The notes: generated by a model from the letters alone, not told the origin. Counted from the stretch's first letter, positions 53,726 to 61,127 are shown. The stretch: DNA of 64,000 nt from Eubacterium sp. (GCA_021769425.1 JAETSX010000005.1:51348-115347); one strand, 5' to 3'. A program made the numbers and translations.

Positions 53726-53883
53726 ATATTTCCTTTCACTTTCTATTGCAAACCTGTTGCTAATCATATCAGAGAAACTGCCGGTTGTCAAACTGTTTTC
53801 AAAAACTTTTGCATTTCTCTTGACATTCACTCAGGCAAGGTGTAGTATTTACTTACGTTCAATGTAGTTTTAATTACTATGTG

Positions 53884-53912
53884 TTCATATTTTGATTACT
53901 TTTACATATACT
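53884..53912 (+). promoter_or_regulatory. Candidate promoter of hemolysin III gene
   Basis: TTCATA, 17 nt, TATACT, 62 bp before the ATG. Confidence 0.45.
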
Positions 53913-53973
53913 ATTATCAGCTATGTATCAGGAATCTTACTGAAATAATTTAACTGAAGGAGGAGATGTTACC

Positions 53974-54639
53974 ATGAAATTCAAATTAAAAGATCCCGGA
54001 AGTTCCATTACACATTTTATTGGAATGCTGATGGCCCTTTTTTCCGCCACGCCGCTTTTGATCCGTGCCTCTACCAATCCGGATAAAGTTCACGTTATTT
54101 CTCTGGCGGTATTTATTACCAGCATGATTCTGCTTTACGGTGCAAGCGCCACCTACCATGCCCTGGATTTGTCAGAACAGACCAACCGGATATTAAGAAA
54201 GCTTGACCATATGATGATTTTTGTTCTGATTGCCGGCACTTATACGCCAGTGTGCGTAATTGTTCTGGGCGGCCACACCGGTTACAGCCTTCTGGCTCTG
54301 GTTTGGGGAATTGCCCTTGCAGGAATTCTTGTAAAGGCTTTCTGGATTACCTGTCCCAAATGGTTTTCTTCCTTATTATATATTGCCATGGGCTGGGTAT
54401 GTGTTCTGGCTTTTACGCAGATTATCAATTCCCTTTCGCCCCAGGCTTTTGGATGGCTTTTAGCCGGCGGCATTATCTATACGGTGGGCGGCATTATTTA
54501 TGCGCTGAAACTGCCCATATTCAATTCCAGACACAAGAATTTCGGTTCCCATGAAATCTTCCATTTGTTTGTGATGGGCGGCAGCGTATGCCATTTTATT
54601 ATGATGTACTGTTTCGTGGCAAATATGCCTGTTGTGTAA
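53974..54639 (+). CDS. Hemolysin III/PAQR family membrane protein
   Basis: 221 aa, AGGAGG before ATG. Seven hydrophobic segments and the PAQR metal-site residues are visible: first Ser/His cluster SSITHFIGMLMAL, YGASATYHAL with the conserved His, DHMMIFVLIAGTYTP, and a C-terminal HEIFHLFVMGGSVCHFIMM with the last His pair. The family is called hemolysin III from early assays; the zinc-hydrolase-like fold suggests a lipid-acting enzyme. Physiological role in gut clostridia is not known. Confidence 0.9.
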   Translation: MKFKLKDPGSSITHFIGMLMALFSATPLLIRASTNPDKVHVISLAVFITSMILLYGASATYHALDLSEQTNRILRKLDHMMIFVLIAGTYTPVCVIVLGGHTGYSLLALVWGIALAGILVKAFWITCPKWFSSLLYIAMGWVCVLAFTQIINSLSPQAFGWLLAGGIIYTVGGIIYALKLPIFNSRHKNFGSHEIFHLFVMGGSVCHFIMMYCFVANMPVV

Positions 54640-54760
54640 AATCCGCTCTTACAGCCGTTTCAATAATATGCACTGACCCGTTCAGCATGTTGTTGGAGCG
54701 GTTTCTGCATCAAAGAACTGCATAACGCCTGACTTCCTGTCCCAAAACAAGCCGAAAATA

Positions 54761-55033
54761 TTATTTTTCCTTCTCCTTTTGGTATTCTTCTATCAGCTTC
54801 TCTTTTTCTTTTCTGGTCATTTTCTTAATACGGGCTTCCTGCTGCATGGCCTCCTGCTTTGTATCATGAATTTCCTGATATGCCAGTTCCACCGGCCTGC
54901 GTCCTCTGGTATACCTGGCGCCCCGGCCTGCATTGTGTTCCTTTAGCCGTTTGTCCAAATGATTGGTCCATCCTGTGTACAGTGTTCCGTCACTGCATCG
55001 GAGGATATAGGTAATGTTCTGTTTATCTTTCAT
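54761..55033 (-). CDS. GIY-YIG domain protein
   Basis: 90 aa from ATG (55033), GGGGGC upstream. The whole protein is a single GIY-YIG nuclease domain of the UPF0213/YhbQ-like type: TYILRCSDGTLYTGWTNHLDKRLKEHN with the catalytic Tyr and Arg, followed by ARYTRGRRPVELAYQEI and a Lys/Glu-rich end. These small stand-alone members probably act in DNA structure processing; substrate unknown. No intron or mobile context. Confidence 0.85.
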   Translation of the reverse strand: MKDKQNITYILRCSDGTLYTGWTNHLDKRLKEHNAGRGARYTRGRRPVELAYQEIHDTKQEAMQQEARIKKMTRKEKEKLIEEYQKEKEK

Positions 55034-55705
55034 TGATTGCCCCCTGTTATACTCACAAGCATACTTATTTGCCAAATCATTTGCTTTTTTTCGCAAAGTT
55101 ATGAAGGAACTGTAGGCAAATGATTTCGCTCACGGGTATATGTACAGAGACTGCAAGCAGTCTCCTGTATGCAAAAGCAGCACGGTAAAACTGGTATTTT
55201 TCCAAATAAGAGATAAACGGAACACTTCAAAAACTGGTAGGAGGGCCAGTGCTGCGGACTTTTTATTGCTTATACTCTATGTTATGAAAAATGCCTGAAA
55301 CTGTGCCTGTTTACTATTTTTAACATAAAAATAAATTCTGGAAAGGCATTGCCATTGTTCTCATTTTCACATATAATGCTGATAAATTTCAAGCCGTTTT
55401 GCCAAAATTACAGATGTCAAAACCATTTTACATGATTTTTTCCCTGATTTACAAGAACTTTGGCAAACATATTTCTCCTCCTTTGAGCCCTTAAAGGCAG
55501 GTCAGTAGAATCTTCCCAGAAAAGGGGGGGGAAATCCTAGGAAAGTCATAGGCTTTAGTGCTTCACAGTAACAAGTTCTTTCCTAGGATATAAAAAAGCT
55601 GCCGGGAAATGGAATTTACAAAATGCATGGCCGTATCATTAAAAATCATGCCATATATTATAGAAATCCGCCATTTCCCCACAGCCCTTCTGCCCGCCGC
55701 TCAGC
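55034..55705. other. Non-coding region with two hairpins
   Basis: About 670 bp with no supported gene. It has a perfect-looking dyad GAGACTGC-AA-GCAGTCTC near 55147 (extended TACA...TGTA) and a perfect 12-bp inverted pair ATCCTAGGAAAG / CTTTCCTAGGAT at about 55533-55592 following a run of eight G. The words TAGGAAAGTCATAG recur at about 58024 near flagellin, so these may be dispersed repeat fragments. Confidence 0.6.
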
Positions 55706-56500
55706 TTACTCCAGGTATTCCATCGGGTTCACCGGCTGATCGTCCTTCAGCAACTGAAAATAAAGATTGGAACCTTCCACAGAATAATATTTGGTAGGTT
55801 CGCTGACATAGCCGATAATCTCTCCGCTGTCCACATAATCGCCCTGATTTTTGGGAACCTCTTTCAATTGTCCATAACGTGCGCTGTATCCGTCTCCCAT
55901 ATCCACAGTCATGGTAAGCCCTGTTTCTTCATTGGTTTCAATGGAAACCACTTCCCCGGAAGCCACCGCACTTACAGGAGTGTTGACAGCCGCCTGCAGA
56001 ATCACAGCCGGATTATATTTATATTGATCCAGGGTTGCAAAATACACGGTTTGATCCATGTTGTAATTCAAAATTACATTTCCCTGCAGAGGCCAGCTTA
56101 AATCCGCTGCCGCATCAAAATGAAGTTCCGGCTGCACGGGAGCGCTGGTTTCTGCCACCACTTCCGGTTCATCCATAAAATCATCTTCCGTCGGCTCAAT
56201 AATACCGGATACTGCTTCTGTTTCTTCCTCTTTTTCCTTTTCCTGTTCCTTAATTCTGGCTTTCGCTTCTGCTGCTGCCTGGGCTTTTGCTTTTTCCTGA
56301 GCCGCCTGTTCCCGCGCTGCATCTTCTTCCCGTGCCTGCTGAATCTGCTGCTGACGCTCCTTTGCAAGCTGTTCTTCCTGTTCCCGTTCTTGTCCGGCAT
56401 AATACAGTCCCAGCATACCAAATGCCGCCACTACCATAATTACAGCAGCGATAATATAGGACTTCCGATTGAAAAATGCCGCAAATTTTTTATTTCTCAT
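55706..56500 (-). CDS. SpoIIQ-like degenerate M23 peptidase
   Basis: 264 aa from ATG (56500). One membrane helix (about 14-36, SYIIAAVIMVVAAFGMLGLYYAG), a Gln/Glu/Ala coiled coil (about 40-95), then an M23/LytM-like beta domain (about 135-264). The usual zinc ligands are missing: the HxH region reads YSARYGQLK and the final motif is SNLYFQLLK, so it should be inactive. This is the pattern of non-catalytic SpoIIQ versions, the forespore half of the SpoIIIAH-SpoIIQ channel. It is about 145 bp downstream of the SpoIID-like gene, supporting a sporulation role. A general cell-wall scaffold is the alternative. Confidence 0.75.
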   Translation of the reverse strand: MRNKKFAAFFNRKSYIIAAVIMVVAAFGMLGLYYAGQEREQEEQLAKERQQQIQQAREEDAAREQAAQEKAKAQAAAEAKARIKEQEKEKEEETEAVSGIIEPTEDDFMDEPEVVAETSAPVQPELHFDAAADLSWPLQGNVILNYNMDQTVYFATLDQYKYNPAVILQAAVNTPVSAVASGEVVSIETNEETGLTMTVDMGDGYSARYGQLKEVPKNQGDYVDSGEIIGYVSEPTKYYSVEGSNLYFQLLKDDQPVNPMEYLE

Positions 56501-56645
56501 CCTGTCACCTTCCATTTCTGTTTGTTTTTTCCTTCTTATTCTTGCCGGAAAAACAAGGATTATTCAGGATAAAAAATAAAATTCAAAGATTTTCGCTGCA
56601 AAGCAGCAAAACTCATCCAATCGGAAACCTGCAGACTGCAGAATT

Positions 56646-57806
56646 TTATTTTTTTTCAATGGAAATATCTTTGTAATAATACTGCAGGATTTCCTGATAA
56701 GTTTTTCCCTCTTTGGCCAATTCATTGGCGCCATACTGGCTGAGCCCCAGGCCATGTCCCAGTCCCTTTGTGACAATGCGTATTTGATTTTCCACTTCTT
56801 TCAGATAAAAACAGGCGGAATTCAGATTCAGGCAGTTTCGGAATTCCTCTCCCGTCACTGTTTTTTCTCCGATATTTACCTGAACTGCGTAGTCTGCTGA
56901 ATCCCGTTTGGGTACGGTTACAGCTTCCAGAATATTTTCTCCCGAAACTTCTGGACAGAGTTCCTTTATTTTATCTGCAAATTCTTTTTGTTCCAGAAAA
57001 ACAACTTTCAGAAAATCAGGGGATGGAATATCCATCTCACTGTCTGCACCGGCCAGATAAGGCTCGTCCTCCCGCTGCAAAGCTTCTTTGGCGTTTCTGG
57101 TCTTTCCTGCGCTGACAGCGTGAAATGCCGGCTGAATGGGCTTGCCGTCGTAAAGCAGAATTTCCCCCTTTGTAGCTTTTGCCGCCTCTTCCAATAGCTG
57201 ATAATTTTTCTCGAAGCCTTCCTGTCCCCACAATTCCAGCATTTCCTCTCTGGACATGGAGTCCGGCAGTTTCTGGCCTTCCGTTTCCAATGCCAGGGTC
57301 AGTGATGTTCTGGCGATCACCGCCTGCGCCTTAATTGCCTCTCTCTGATAGTCCAGGGGAATCTGTTTCGCCAGTATGCCGGTGACATATCCTTCCACAT
57401 CCGATTTAATATCCGTTTTCTGTGAGCCGGAATCTTTCTTATCCGCAGATTCTTTCTTCGCATCAGCTCCATCCTGCTCTTCCGATTCTTTCTGCACATC
57501 GGCTCCATCCTGCGCTTCCGATTCTTTCTGCGCATCGGCTCCATCCTGCGCTTCCGATTCTTTCTGCGCATTGGCTCCATCCTGCGCTTCCGATTCTTTC
57601 TGCGCATCGGCTCCATCCTGCGCTTCTGATTCTTTCTGTTCCCCGGATTTTCCCTGCGTATCGGATTGTTCCTGTTCTTTCAATACCTCCTGGATGATTT
57701 CTGTTCCCTGGCCTGTCTCTCCGCCCTGAAACACCAGGGTGACCACATAAGGCGCTGTAATTACAAGAATGCAGACTGCCAGGCATGTTTTTATTTTTTC
57801 TTTCAA
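56646..57806 (-). CDS. SpoIID/LytB-domain protein with 12-aa repeat insert
   Basis: 386 aa, start TTG (57806) with GGGGGTG upstream. One N-terminal membrane helix (TCLAVCILVITAPYVVTLVF) is followed by about five 12-residue repeats QKESEAQDGADA (36 bp each, residues about 58-120), an acidic linker, then the SpoIID domain (about 135-386). That domain has the core EAIKAQAVIARTSLTLALE, the PAFHAVSAGKTRNAKE loop and the C-terminal GLGHGLGLSQYGANELA. SpoIID cleaves glycan strands without peptide stems during engulfment. The repeat insert is unusual for the family and repeat number is probably variable. Confidence 0.85.
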   Translation of the reverse strand: MKEKIKTCLAVCILVITAPYVVTLVFQGGETGQGTEIIQEVLKEQEQSDTQGKSGEQKESEAQDGADAQKESEAQDGANAQKESEAQDGADAQKESEAQDGADVQKESEEQDGADAKKESADKKDSGSQKTDIKSDVEGYVTGILAKQIPLDYQREAIKAQAVIARTSLTLALETEGQKLPDSMSREEMLELWGQEGFEKNYQLLEEAAKATKGEILLYDGKPIQPAFHAVSAGKTRNAKEALQREDEPYLAGADSEMDIPSPDFLKVVFLEQKEFADKIKELCPEVSGENILEAVTVPKRDSADYAVQVNIGEKTVTGEEFRNCLNLNSACFYLKEVENQIRIVTKGLGHGLGLSQYGANELAKEGKTYQEILQYYYKDISIEKK

Positions 57807-58184
57807 AAAAACACCCCCTTCTCAGACTATATGCCAGGAAAGGGGAAAGTATGATAATTCAGCCTTATGTACAGCTCCGGCGGTTAAATTCCCATAACCC
57901 CTCATTCATAAGGAACTTGAACATTTTTCTGCGCCGAGTGCGGTCGCTTTAGCCACATTATACATTTCACAGGAGTAGCCTCGTTTCGCTGGGGCAAACC
58001 CTGTGCATAATATACTTATATTATAGGAAAGTCATAGATTTTAGGAACAGCCGCAAAATAACATGCCCATATTGCGTAGGATTTTTCTTTGAGAGTGCAA
58101 TGCAAAAATCGCGCGCATAGCGGGCTATGTAAACGATTTTTGCATTGTGCTATCGAAGAAAAGGATGTCAGGCTGCGCTTTTTA
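57807..58184. other. Non-coding region between spoIID-like gene and flagellin
   Basis: No gene is supported. At about 57958-58012 an imperfect dyad CATTATACATTTCACAGG / CCTGTGCATAAT encloses a GC-rich loop. At 58098-58147 a perfect 14-bp pair CAATGCAAAAATCG / CGATTTTTGCATTG surrounds an inner CATAG/CTATG stem; the pairing continues imperfectly outward to about 58079-58166. This lies just downstream of flagellin but lacks a T-run, so it may protect the mRNA 3' end more than terminate. Confidence 0.6.
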
Positions 58185-59798
58185 TTATCCTAATAAGGAA
58201 AGCACTCCCTGGGTAGACTGATTTGCCTGTGCCAGCATAGACTGTCCTGCCTGTGCCAGAATGTTGTTCTTGGAATATTCTACCATCTCTTCTGCCATAT
58301 CTACGTCGCGGATACGGGATTCTGCCGCCGTAGTATTTTCAACCACATTATCCAGGTTGGCAATGGTATGCTCTAATCTGTTCTGAACGGCTCCCAATGC
58401 AGAACGCTGTTTGGAAACCATGGAAATTGCATCTGCAATGGTATCAATTGCCGAGGTTGCATCATCCTCGGTCATTAAACCGGTTCCTTTTAATTTTGCA
58501 ACGCCGATATTTCCTGCAGACATGGACTTGATTTCCACTTTAATCTTATTGCTGGTATCGGATTCGGAACCTACATGAAGATTGAATTCCAGGGCATCAG
58601 CGGTTTTGATGTCCACTTTGGTTTCTTTTACATCAATGTAATCTTTGATCTGCTCTGCGCCGATTTCAACAGAATTGCCGTTTGTATCATCTCTGAAAAT
58701 CCCGCCTTTATAAACGCCGTTTTCAAAATATGCGGAAACGTCGTCAATTTTGGTTCCAGTGCTGTCAACCAGCGGATTTGCATTGGATTCAATGTAGGTA
58801 CTCAAATCTGCTTCTGCAATCTTGGTAGCTTCCAACTGATCACCGTATTCATCTGTTGCATCTGCTGCAACATTGTAAAGCATCTGACCGTCCTTGTATT
58901 TCAGGCTTCCGTCTTCCGCCACTTCTACATATTTTTCAATGTCGCTGGTTGTAGCCGGTGATGCAGGGGTGCCTGTTACTACATCAGTACCGTTAGAATT
59001 TGTTCCGCCGCCTGCATTTGCCAATGTGAGATTTCCTGCTGTTACAAAGGTCAAACCTGCCTTAGCAGATACAGTGCCGCCTTTTGCAACGTCAAAGTAG
59101 GTTGCCAAATTTGCATCTGTTACTTCTACATGGTCTGTGCCTGTCTGGCCTGCTCCGGTAGGGCTTACAAAAAGCTTATTTGCGCCAAGAGTAGCAGTAT
59201 CCAATGCCATAGAAGCCCCTGTAGCTGCTGCCGCTCCGCTGATGGCTGTTGTCTGGCCTGCGCCAAACAAAGCATTCTGCCCTGCCGCTGTCAGTCCCAG
59301 AGTGCCCTTTTGTGCATCTTTAGCAACCTGGGTAAGCTCAAACTTATAAGTAGCAATGGTTTCTGTCTTCTCAGTTCCCTCTTTGCCCTTCAGCAGATAA
59401 ATTTCATTGAACTTGGTTGTCTCGGAAACACGGTCTATCTCTGTCACAAGCTGATCAATTTCATCCTGAACCGCCTGTCTGTCATCCTCGGACATCGTTC
59501 CGTTGGCTGCCTGAACTGCCAGCTCATTCATACGCTGCAGCATGGAATGCACTTCTGTCAGCGCGCCTTCTGCTGTCTGTACGCAGGAAATTCCGTCCTC
59601 TGCATTGGTGGAAGCACGATCCAGACCGCGGATCTGTTTTCTCATCTTTTCAGAAATTGTCAAGCCTGCCGCATCGTCTGCCGCACGGTTGATTTTGTAG
59701 CCGGATGATAATTTTTCTGTGGATTTAGACTGCTGCCCCGTTGTGATCCCTAACATTCTGTTGGCATTCATTGCCTGTAAATTGTGTTGTACTACCAT
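58185..59798 (-). CDS. fliC: Flagellin
   Basis: 537 aa from ATG (59798), AAGGAGG 7 nt upstream. The conserved N-terminal D0/D1 (VVQHNLQAMNANRMLGITTG, SSGYKINRAADDAAGLTISE) and C-terminal D1/D0 (QNRLEHTIANLDNVVENTTA, NNILAQAGQSMLAQANQSTQ, LLG end) are intact. The variable middle (about 155-430) is expanded and rich in Thr, Ala, Asp and Gly, and would be surface exposed and a candidate for glycosylation by the operon at 1-9 kb. It lies 135 bp after a CsrA homologue. No canonical sigma-28 promoter is found in front of it in this orientation; the best site lies on the adjacent invertible segment, facing away. Confidence 0.95.
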   Translation of the reverse strand: MVVQHNLQAMNANRMLGITTGQQSKSTEKLSSGYKINRAADDAAGLTISEKMRKQIRGLDRASTNAEDGISCVQTAEGALTEVHSMLQRMNELAVQAANGTMSEDDRQAVQDEIDQLVTEIDRVSETTKFNEIYLLKGKEGTEKTETIATYKFELTQVAKDAQKGTLGLTAAGQNALFGAGQTTAISGAAAATGASMALDTATLGANKLFVSPTGAGQTGTDHVEVTDANLATYFDVAKGGTVSAKAGLTFVTAGNLTLANAGGGTNSNGTDVVTGTPASPATTSDIEKYVEVAEDGSLKYKDGQMLYNVAADATDEYGDQLEATKIAEADLSTYIESNANPLVDSTGTKIDDVSAYFENGVYKGGIFRDDTNGNSVEIGAEQIKDYIDVKETKVDIKTADALEFNLHVGSESDTSNKIKVEIKSMSAGNIGVAKLKGTGLMTEDDATSAIDTIADAISMVSKQRSALGAVQNRLEHTIANLDNVVENTTAAESRIRDVDMAEEMVEYSKNNILAQAGQSMLAQANQSTQGVLSLLG

Positions 59799-59806
59799 AT
59801 TATTTT

Positions 59807-59874
59807 CCTCCTTGTTTTCATGGTACTGCGCAAGTCCGTTTGCGCCCTGTGGACTGATGCCGTTTCTTTCCTGT
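59807..59874 (-). promoter_or_regulatory. Candidate CsrA-binding leader of flagellin mRNA
   Basis: Three GGA motifs in the minus-strand leader: ACAAGGAGG covering the ribosome site (59807-59815), AACGGACTT (59832-59840) and ACAGGAAAG (59866-59874). The first and third fit the CsrA consensus core ACARGGA. A GTCC/GGAC pair could place the middle one in a hairpin. Layout resembles the Bacillus hag leader. Confidence 0.55.
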
Positions 59875-59933
59875 GAAACCAAACTATCACGGCTTTTGCA
59901 TTCCTTTTACCCGTCTGCGTTCCGTTATGAAAT

Positions 59934-60230
59934 TTACGGCTTCTGAGGATTGTTCTGCATGTTCCGTGCCCGTCTGCGTTCCGCCATCAGAATCTTCCTG
60001 ATCTTTTCTTTTGCTTCCGGGGATATCTCTCTGTCCCGGTAATGTTTCACCTCATTGCCGGGATCCGGCGCCATGCCATAGCGTTCCAGCGCATCGCTTC
60101 TGGCAATATTGTACTTTTTCGGCGCGTCAACCAGAATTCTCAGATTGTTCGAACTGCCGCCGGTAAATACAATCTTGATCTCATTCCCGATCAGTACATA
60201 TTCTCCTGGTTTTACAGTAAGTTTCAGCAT
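59934..60230 (-). CDS. CsrA-like protein encoded upstream of flagellin
   Basis: 98 aa from ATG (60230), AGGAGG 8 nt upstream. Residues 1-52 follow the CsrA fold (MLKLTVKPGEYVLIGNEIKI, then NLRILVDAPKKYNIARSDAL), including the VDAPKxxxIxR strand that contacts RNA, but the usual E in the RxE position differs and the N-terminal LxLTRK is LKLTVK. A 45-residue basic/helical extension (ISPEAKEKIRKILMAERRRA) follows. It is diverged from the classical CsrA at 16533. Position in front of flagellin suggests a dedicated post-transcriptional regulator of it, perhaps autoregulating the csrA2-fliC transcript. Family call good, target inferred. Confidence 0.8.
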   Translation of the reverse strand: MLKLTVKPGEYVLIGNEIKIVFTGGSSNNLRILVDAPKKYNIARSDALERYGMAPDPGNEVKHYRDREISPEAKEKIRKILMAERRRARNMQNNPQKP

Positions 60231-60271
60231 CGTTTTAACCTCCTGTTTCCTTTCATTTTCCTGATGAGAGC

Positions 60272-60300
60272 ATGCAACCTTTTATATACAAAGGTTGCAT
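60272..60300. repeat. Left recombination site (inverted repeat IRL)
   Basis: 29 bp: arm ATGCAACCTTT, spacer TATATAC, arm AAAGGTTGCAT. Two perfect 11-bp inverted arms around a 7-bp asymmetric spacer, the usual geometry of a tyrosine recombinase core site. It lies 42 bp before the csrA2 start codon. No T-run follows on the side facing csrA2, so transcripts can read through. Confidence 0.85.
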
Positions 60301-60394
60301 CAGCCCGTCACGCTCCGGAATATAAGGTTGCGGGAGGGATAACATTGCAGTAGTAGAACAGTTGCATCAGCCCGTCACGCTCCGGAATATAAGG
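60294..60394. repeat. 34-bp direct repeats beside the left site
   Basis: GTTGCATCAGCCCG plus TCACGCTCCGGAATATAAGG occurs identically at 60294-60327 and 60361-60394 (offset 67 bp). Each begins with the GTTGCAT end of the recombination arm, so the second copy is a half-site plus flank. They may be accessory recombinase-binding sites. Confidence 0.85.
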
Positions 60395-60413
60395 AGCTGC
60401 CGGATATTTTCAA
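60386..60413 (-). promoter_or_regulatory. Sigma-A-like promoter facing csrA2-flagellin
   Basis: Minus strand TTGAAA, 16 nt, TATATT, inside the invertible segment. In the orientation shown it points through IRL toward csrA2. It could give sigma-28-independent basal expression. The -10 lies in one of the 34-bp direct repeats. Confidence 0.45.
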
Positions 60414-60431
60414 AATAGGAGGAAATACGCT

Positions 60432-61010
60432 ATGAGCAAAACACAACCCATTTGCCAAACAAGCCAATTGACTAAATTTAAGGAATATTATCTCACAGAA
60501 CAGCCGAATCTCCGCAATTACACTATGATTATTCTTGGACTTAACACGGCTCTGCGCATTGGAGATATTCTGAATATTACCTGGGATATGGTATATGATT
60601 TTAAAAACAGGCAATATCGCCCCCACCTGTTTCTGACAGAACAAAAAACCGGTAAAAAAGCAATCATCGCCTTAAATAAACCGGTAAAAACTGTCCTGGA
60701 AATGCTGCATCAGGTACAAATGCCCCAGCCGGATAGTTATCTTTTTGCCGGCCAGAAGAACAAATCCTGTCCTATCAGCCGCTTCCAGGCCTACCGAATC
60801 ATCAAAAAAGCGGCAGCTTACGCCTGCCTTCCTGAGCACGTAAGCTGCCATTCCCTTCGAAAAACCTTTGGTTATCATGCCTGGAAAAACGGCACTCCCC
60901 CTGCCCTGCTTATGGATATTTTCAACCATTCATCCTATCAGATTACCAAACGTTACCTATGTATTGAACAGGACGATAAAGACGATGTGTTCCGCCGTAT
61001 CAATCTCTAA
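60432..61010 (+). CDS. FimB-like tyrosine recombinase, candidate flagellin-switch invertase
   Basis: 192 aa, the compact size of FimB/FimE-type invertases, with no N-terminal arm-binding domain. All catalytic residues are present: R42 (ALRIGD), K72 (EQKTGKK), H140 and R143 (CHSLRKTF), H166 (FNHSSY) and nucleophile Y175 (KRYLCI). AGGAGG lies 8 nt before ATG. It is fully enclosed by the two inverted 29-bp sites and has no phage neighbours, so excisive integrase is unlikely. I infer that it inverts its own segment and thereby switches promoter direction upstream of csrA2-fliC. A gene-cassette or Xer-like housekeeping role is less likely. Confidence 0.88.
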   Translation: MSKTQPICQTSQLTKFKEYYLTEQPNLRNYTMIILGLNTALRIGDILNITWDMVYDFKNRQYRPHLFLTEQKTGKKAIIALNKPVKTVLEMLHQVQMPQPDSYLFAGQKNKSCPISRFQAYRIIKKAAAYACLPEHVSCHSLRKTFGYHAWKNGTPPALLMDIFNHSSYQITKRYLCIEQDDKDDVFRRINL

Positions 61011-61055
61011 GATTTGGATTTTACCAGGTTCTTAAAATTTTTTTTTAATTTGCTA

Positions 61056-61082
61056 TAAAGTATTTGAAATCATCACCGATAT
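61056..61082 (+). promoter_or_regulatory. Sigma-28 promoter on the invertible segment, currently facing away from flagellin
   Basis: TAAAGTAT, exactly 11 nt, ACCGATAT on the plus strand, against the flgM promoter TAAAGTTT-N11-ACCGATAA: 14 of 16 positions agree. It lies 16 bp inside the right site. In this orientation it fires rightward into a hairpin with six T; after inversion it would fire toward csrA2-fliC. Confidence 0.8.
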
Positions 61083-61098
61083 AAAAAGTGTAACAAAA

Positions 61099-61127
61099 AT
61101 GCAACTTTTGTATATAAAAGGTTGCAT
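61099..61127. repeat. Right recombination site (inverted repeat IRR), also terminator-like
   Basis: 29 bp: arm ATGCAACTTTT, spacer GTATATA, arm AAAGGTTGCAT. Its reverse complement matches the left site at 28 of 29 positions, with the 7-bp spacer identical only in inverted orientation. It is flanked by T6 on the plus side and T5 on the minus side, so in this configuration it also forms a bidirectional terminator that ends the recombinase transcript. Confidence 0.85.

Noticed and set aside
59889..59915. TAAAAGG ... GCCGTGATA upstream of flagellin as a fixed sigma-28 promoter
   Set aside because: The elements are about three bases too close together and the -10 has an inserted base. It is much weaker than the exact-spacing sites at 23305 and 61056, and it lies inside the csrA2 stop region. 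It is kept in mind as a test of the switch model.
60320..60325. Second sigma-A -10 (TATATT) in the first 34-bp repeat as a csrA2 promoter
   Set aside because: No acceptable -35 lies 16-18 nt upstream, unlike the copy at 60386.
60432..61010. Recombinase as a prophage or integrative-element integrase
   Set aside because: It is 192 aa without an arm-binding domain, has no excisionase, phage or conjugation genes nearby and no tRNA attachment site. The two sites are inverted, which gives inversion and not excision.
61099..61127. Right 29-bp site being nothing but the recombinase terminator
   Set aside because: It does look like a terminator, but chance does not explain the 28/29 match with the left site, including an asymmetric spacer, at a position where no transcript needs to end.
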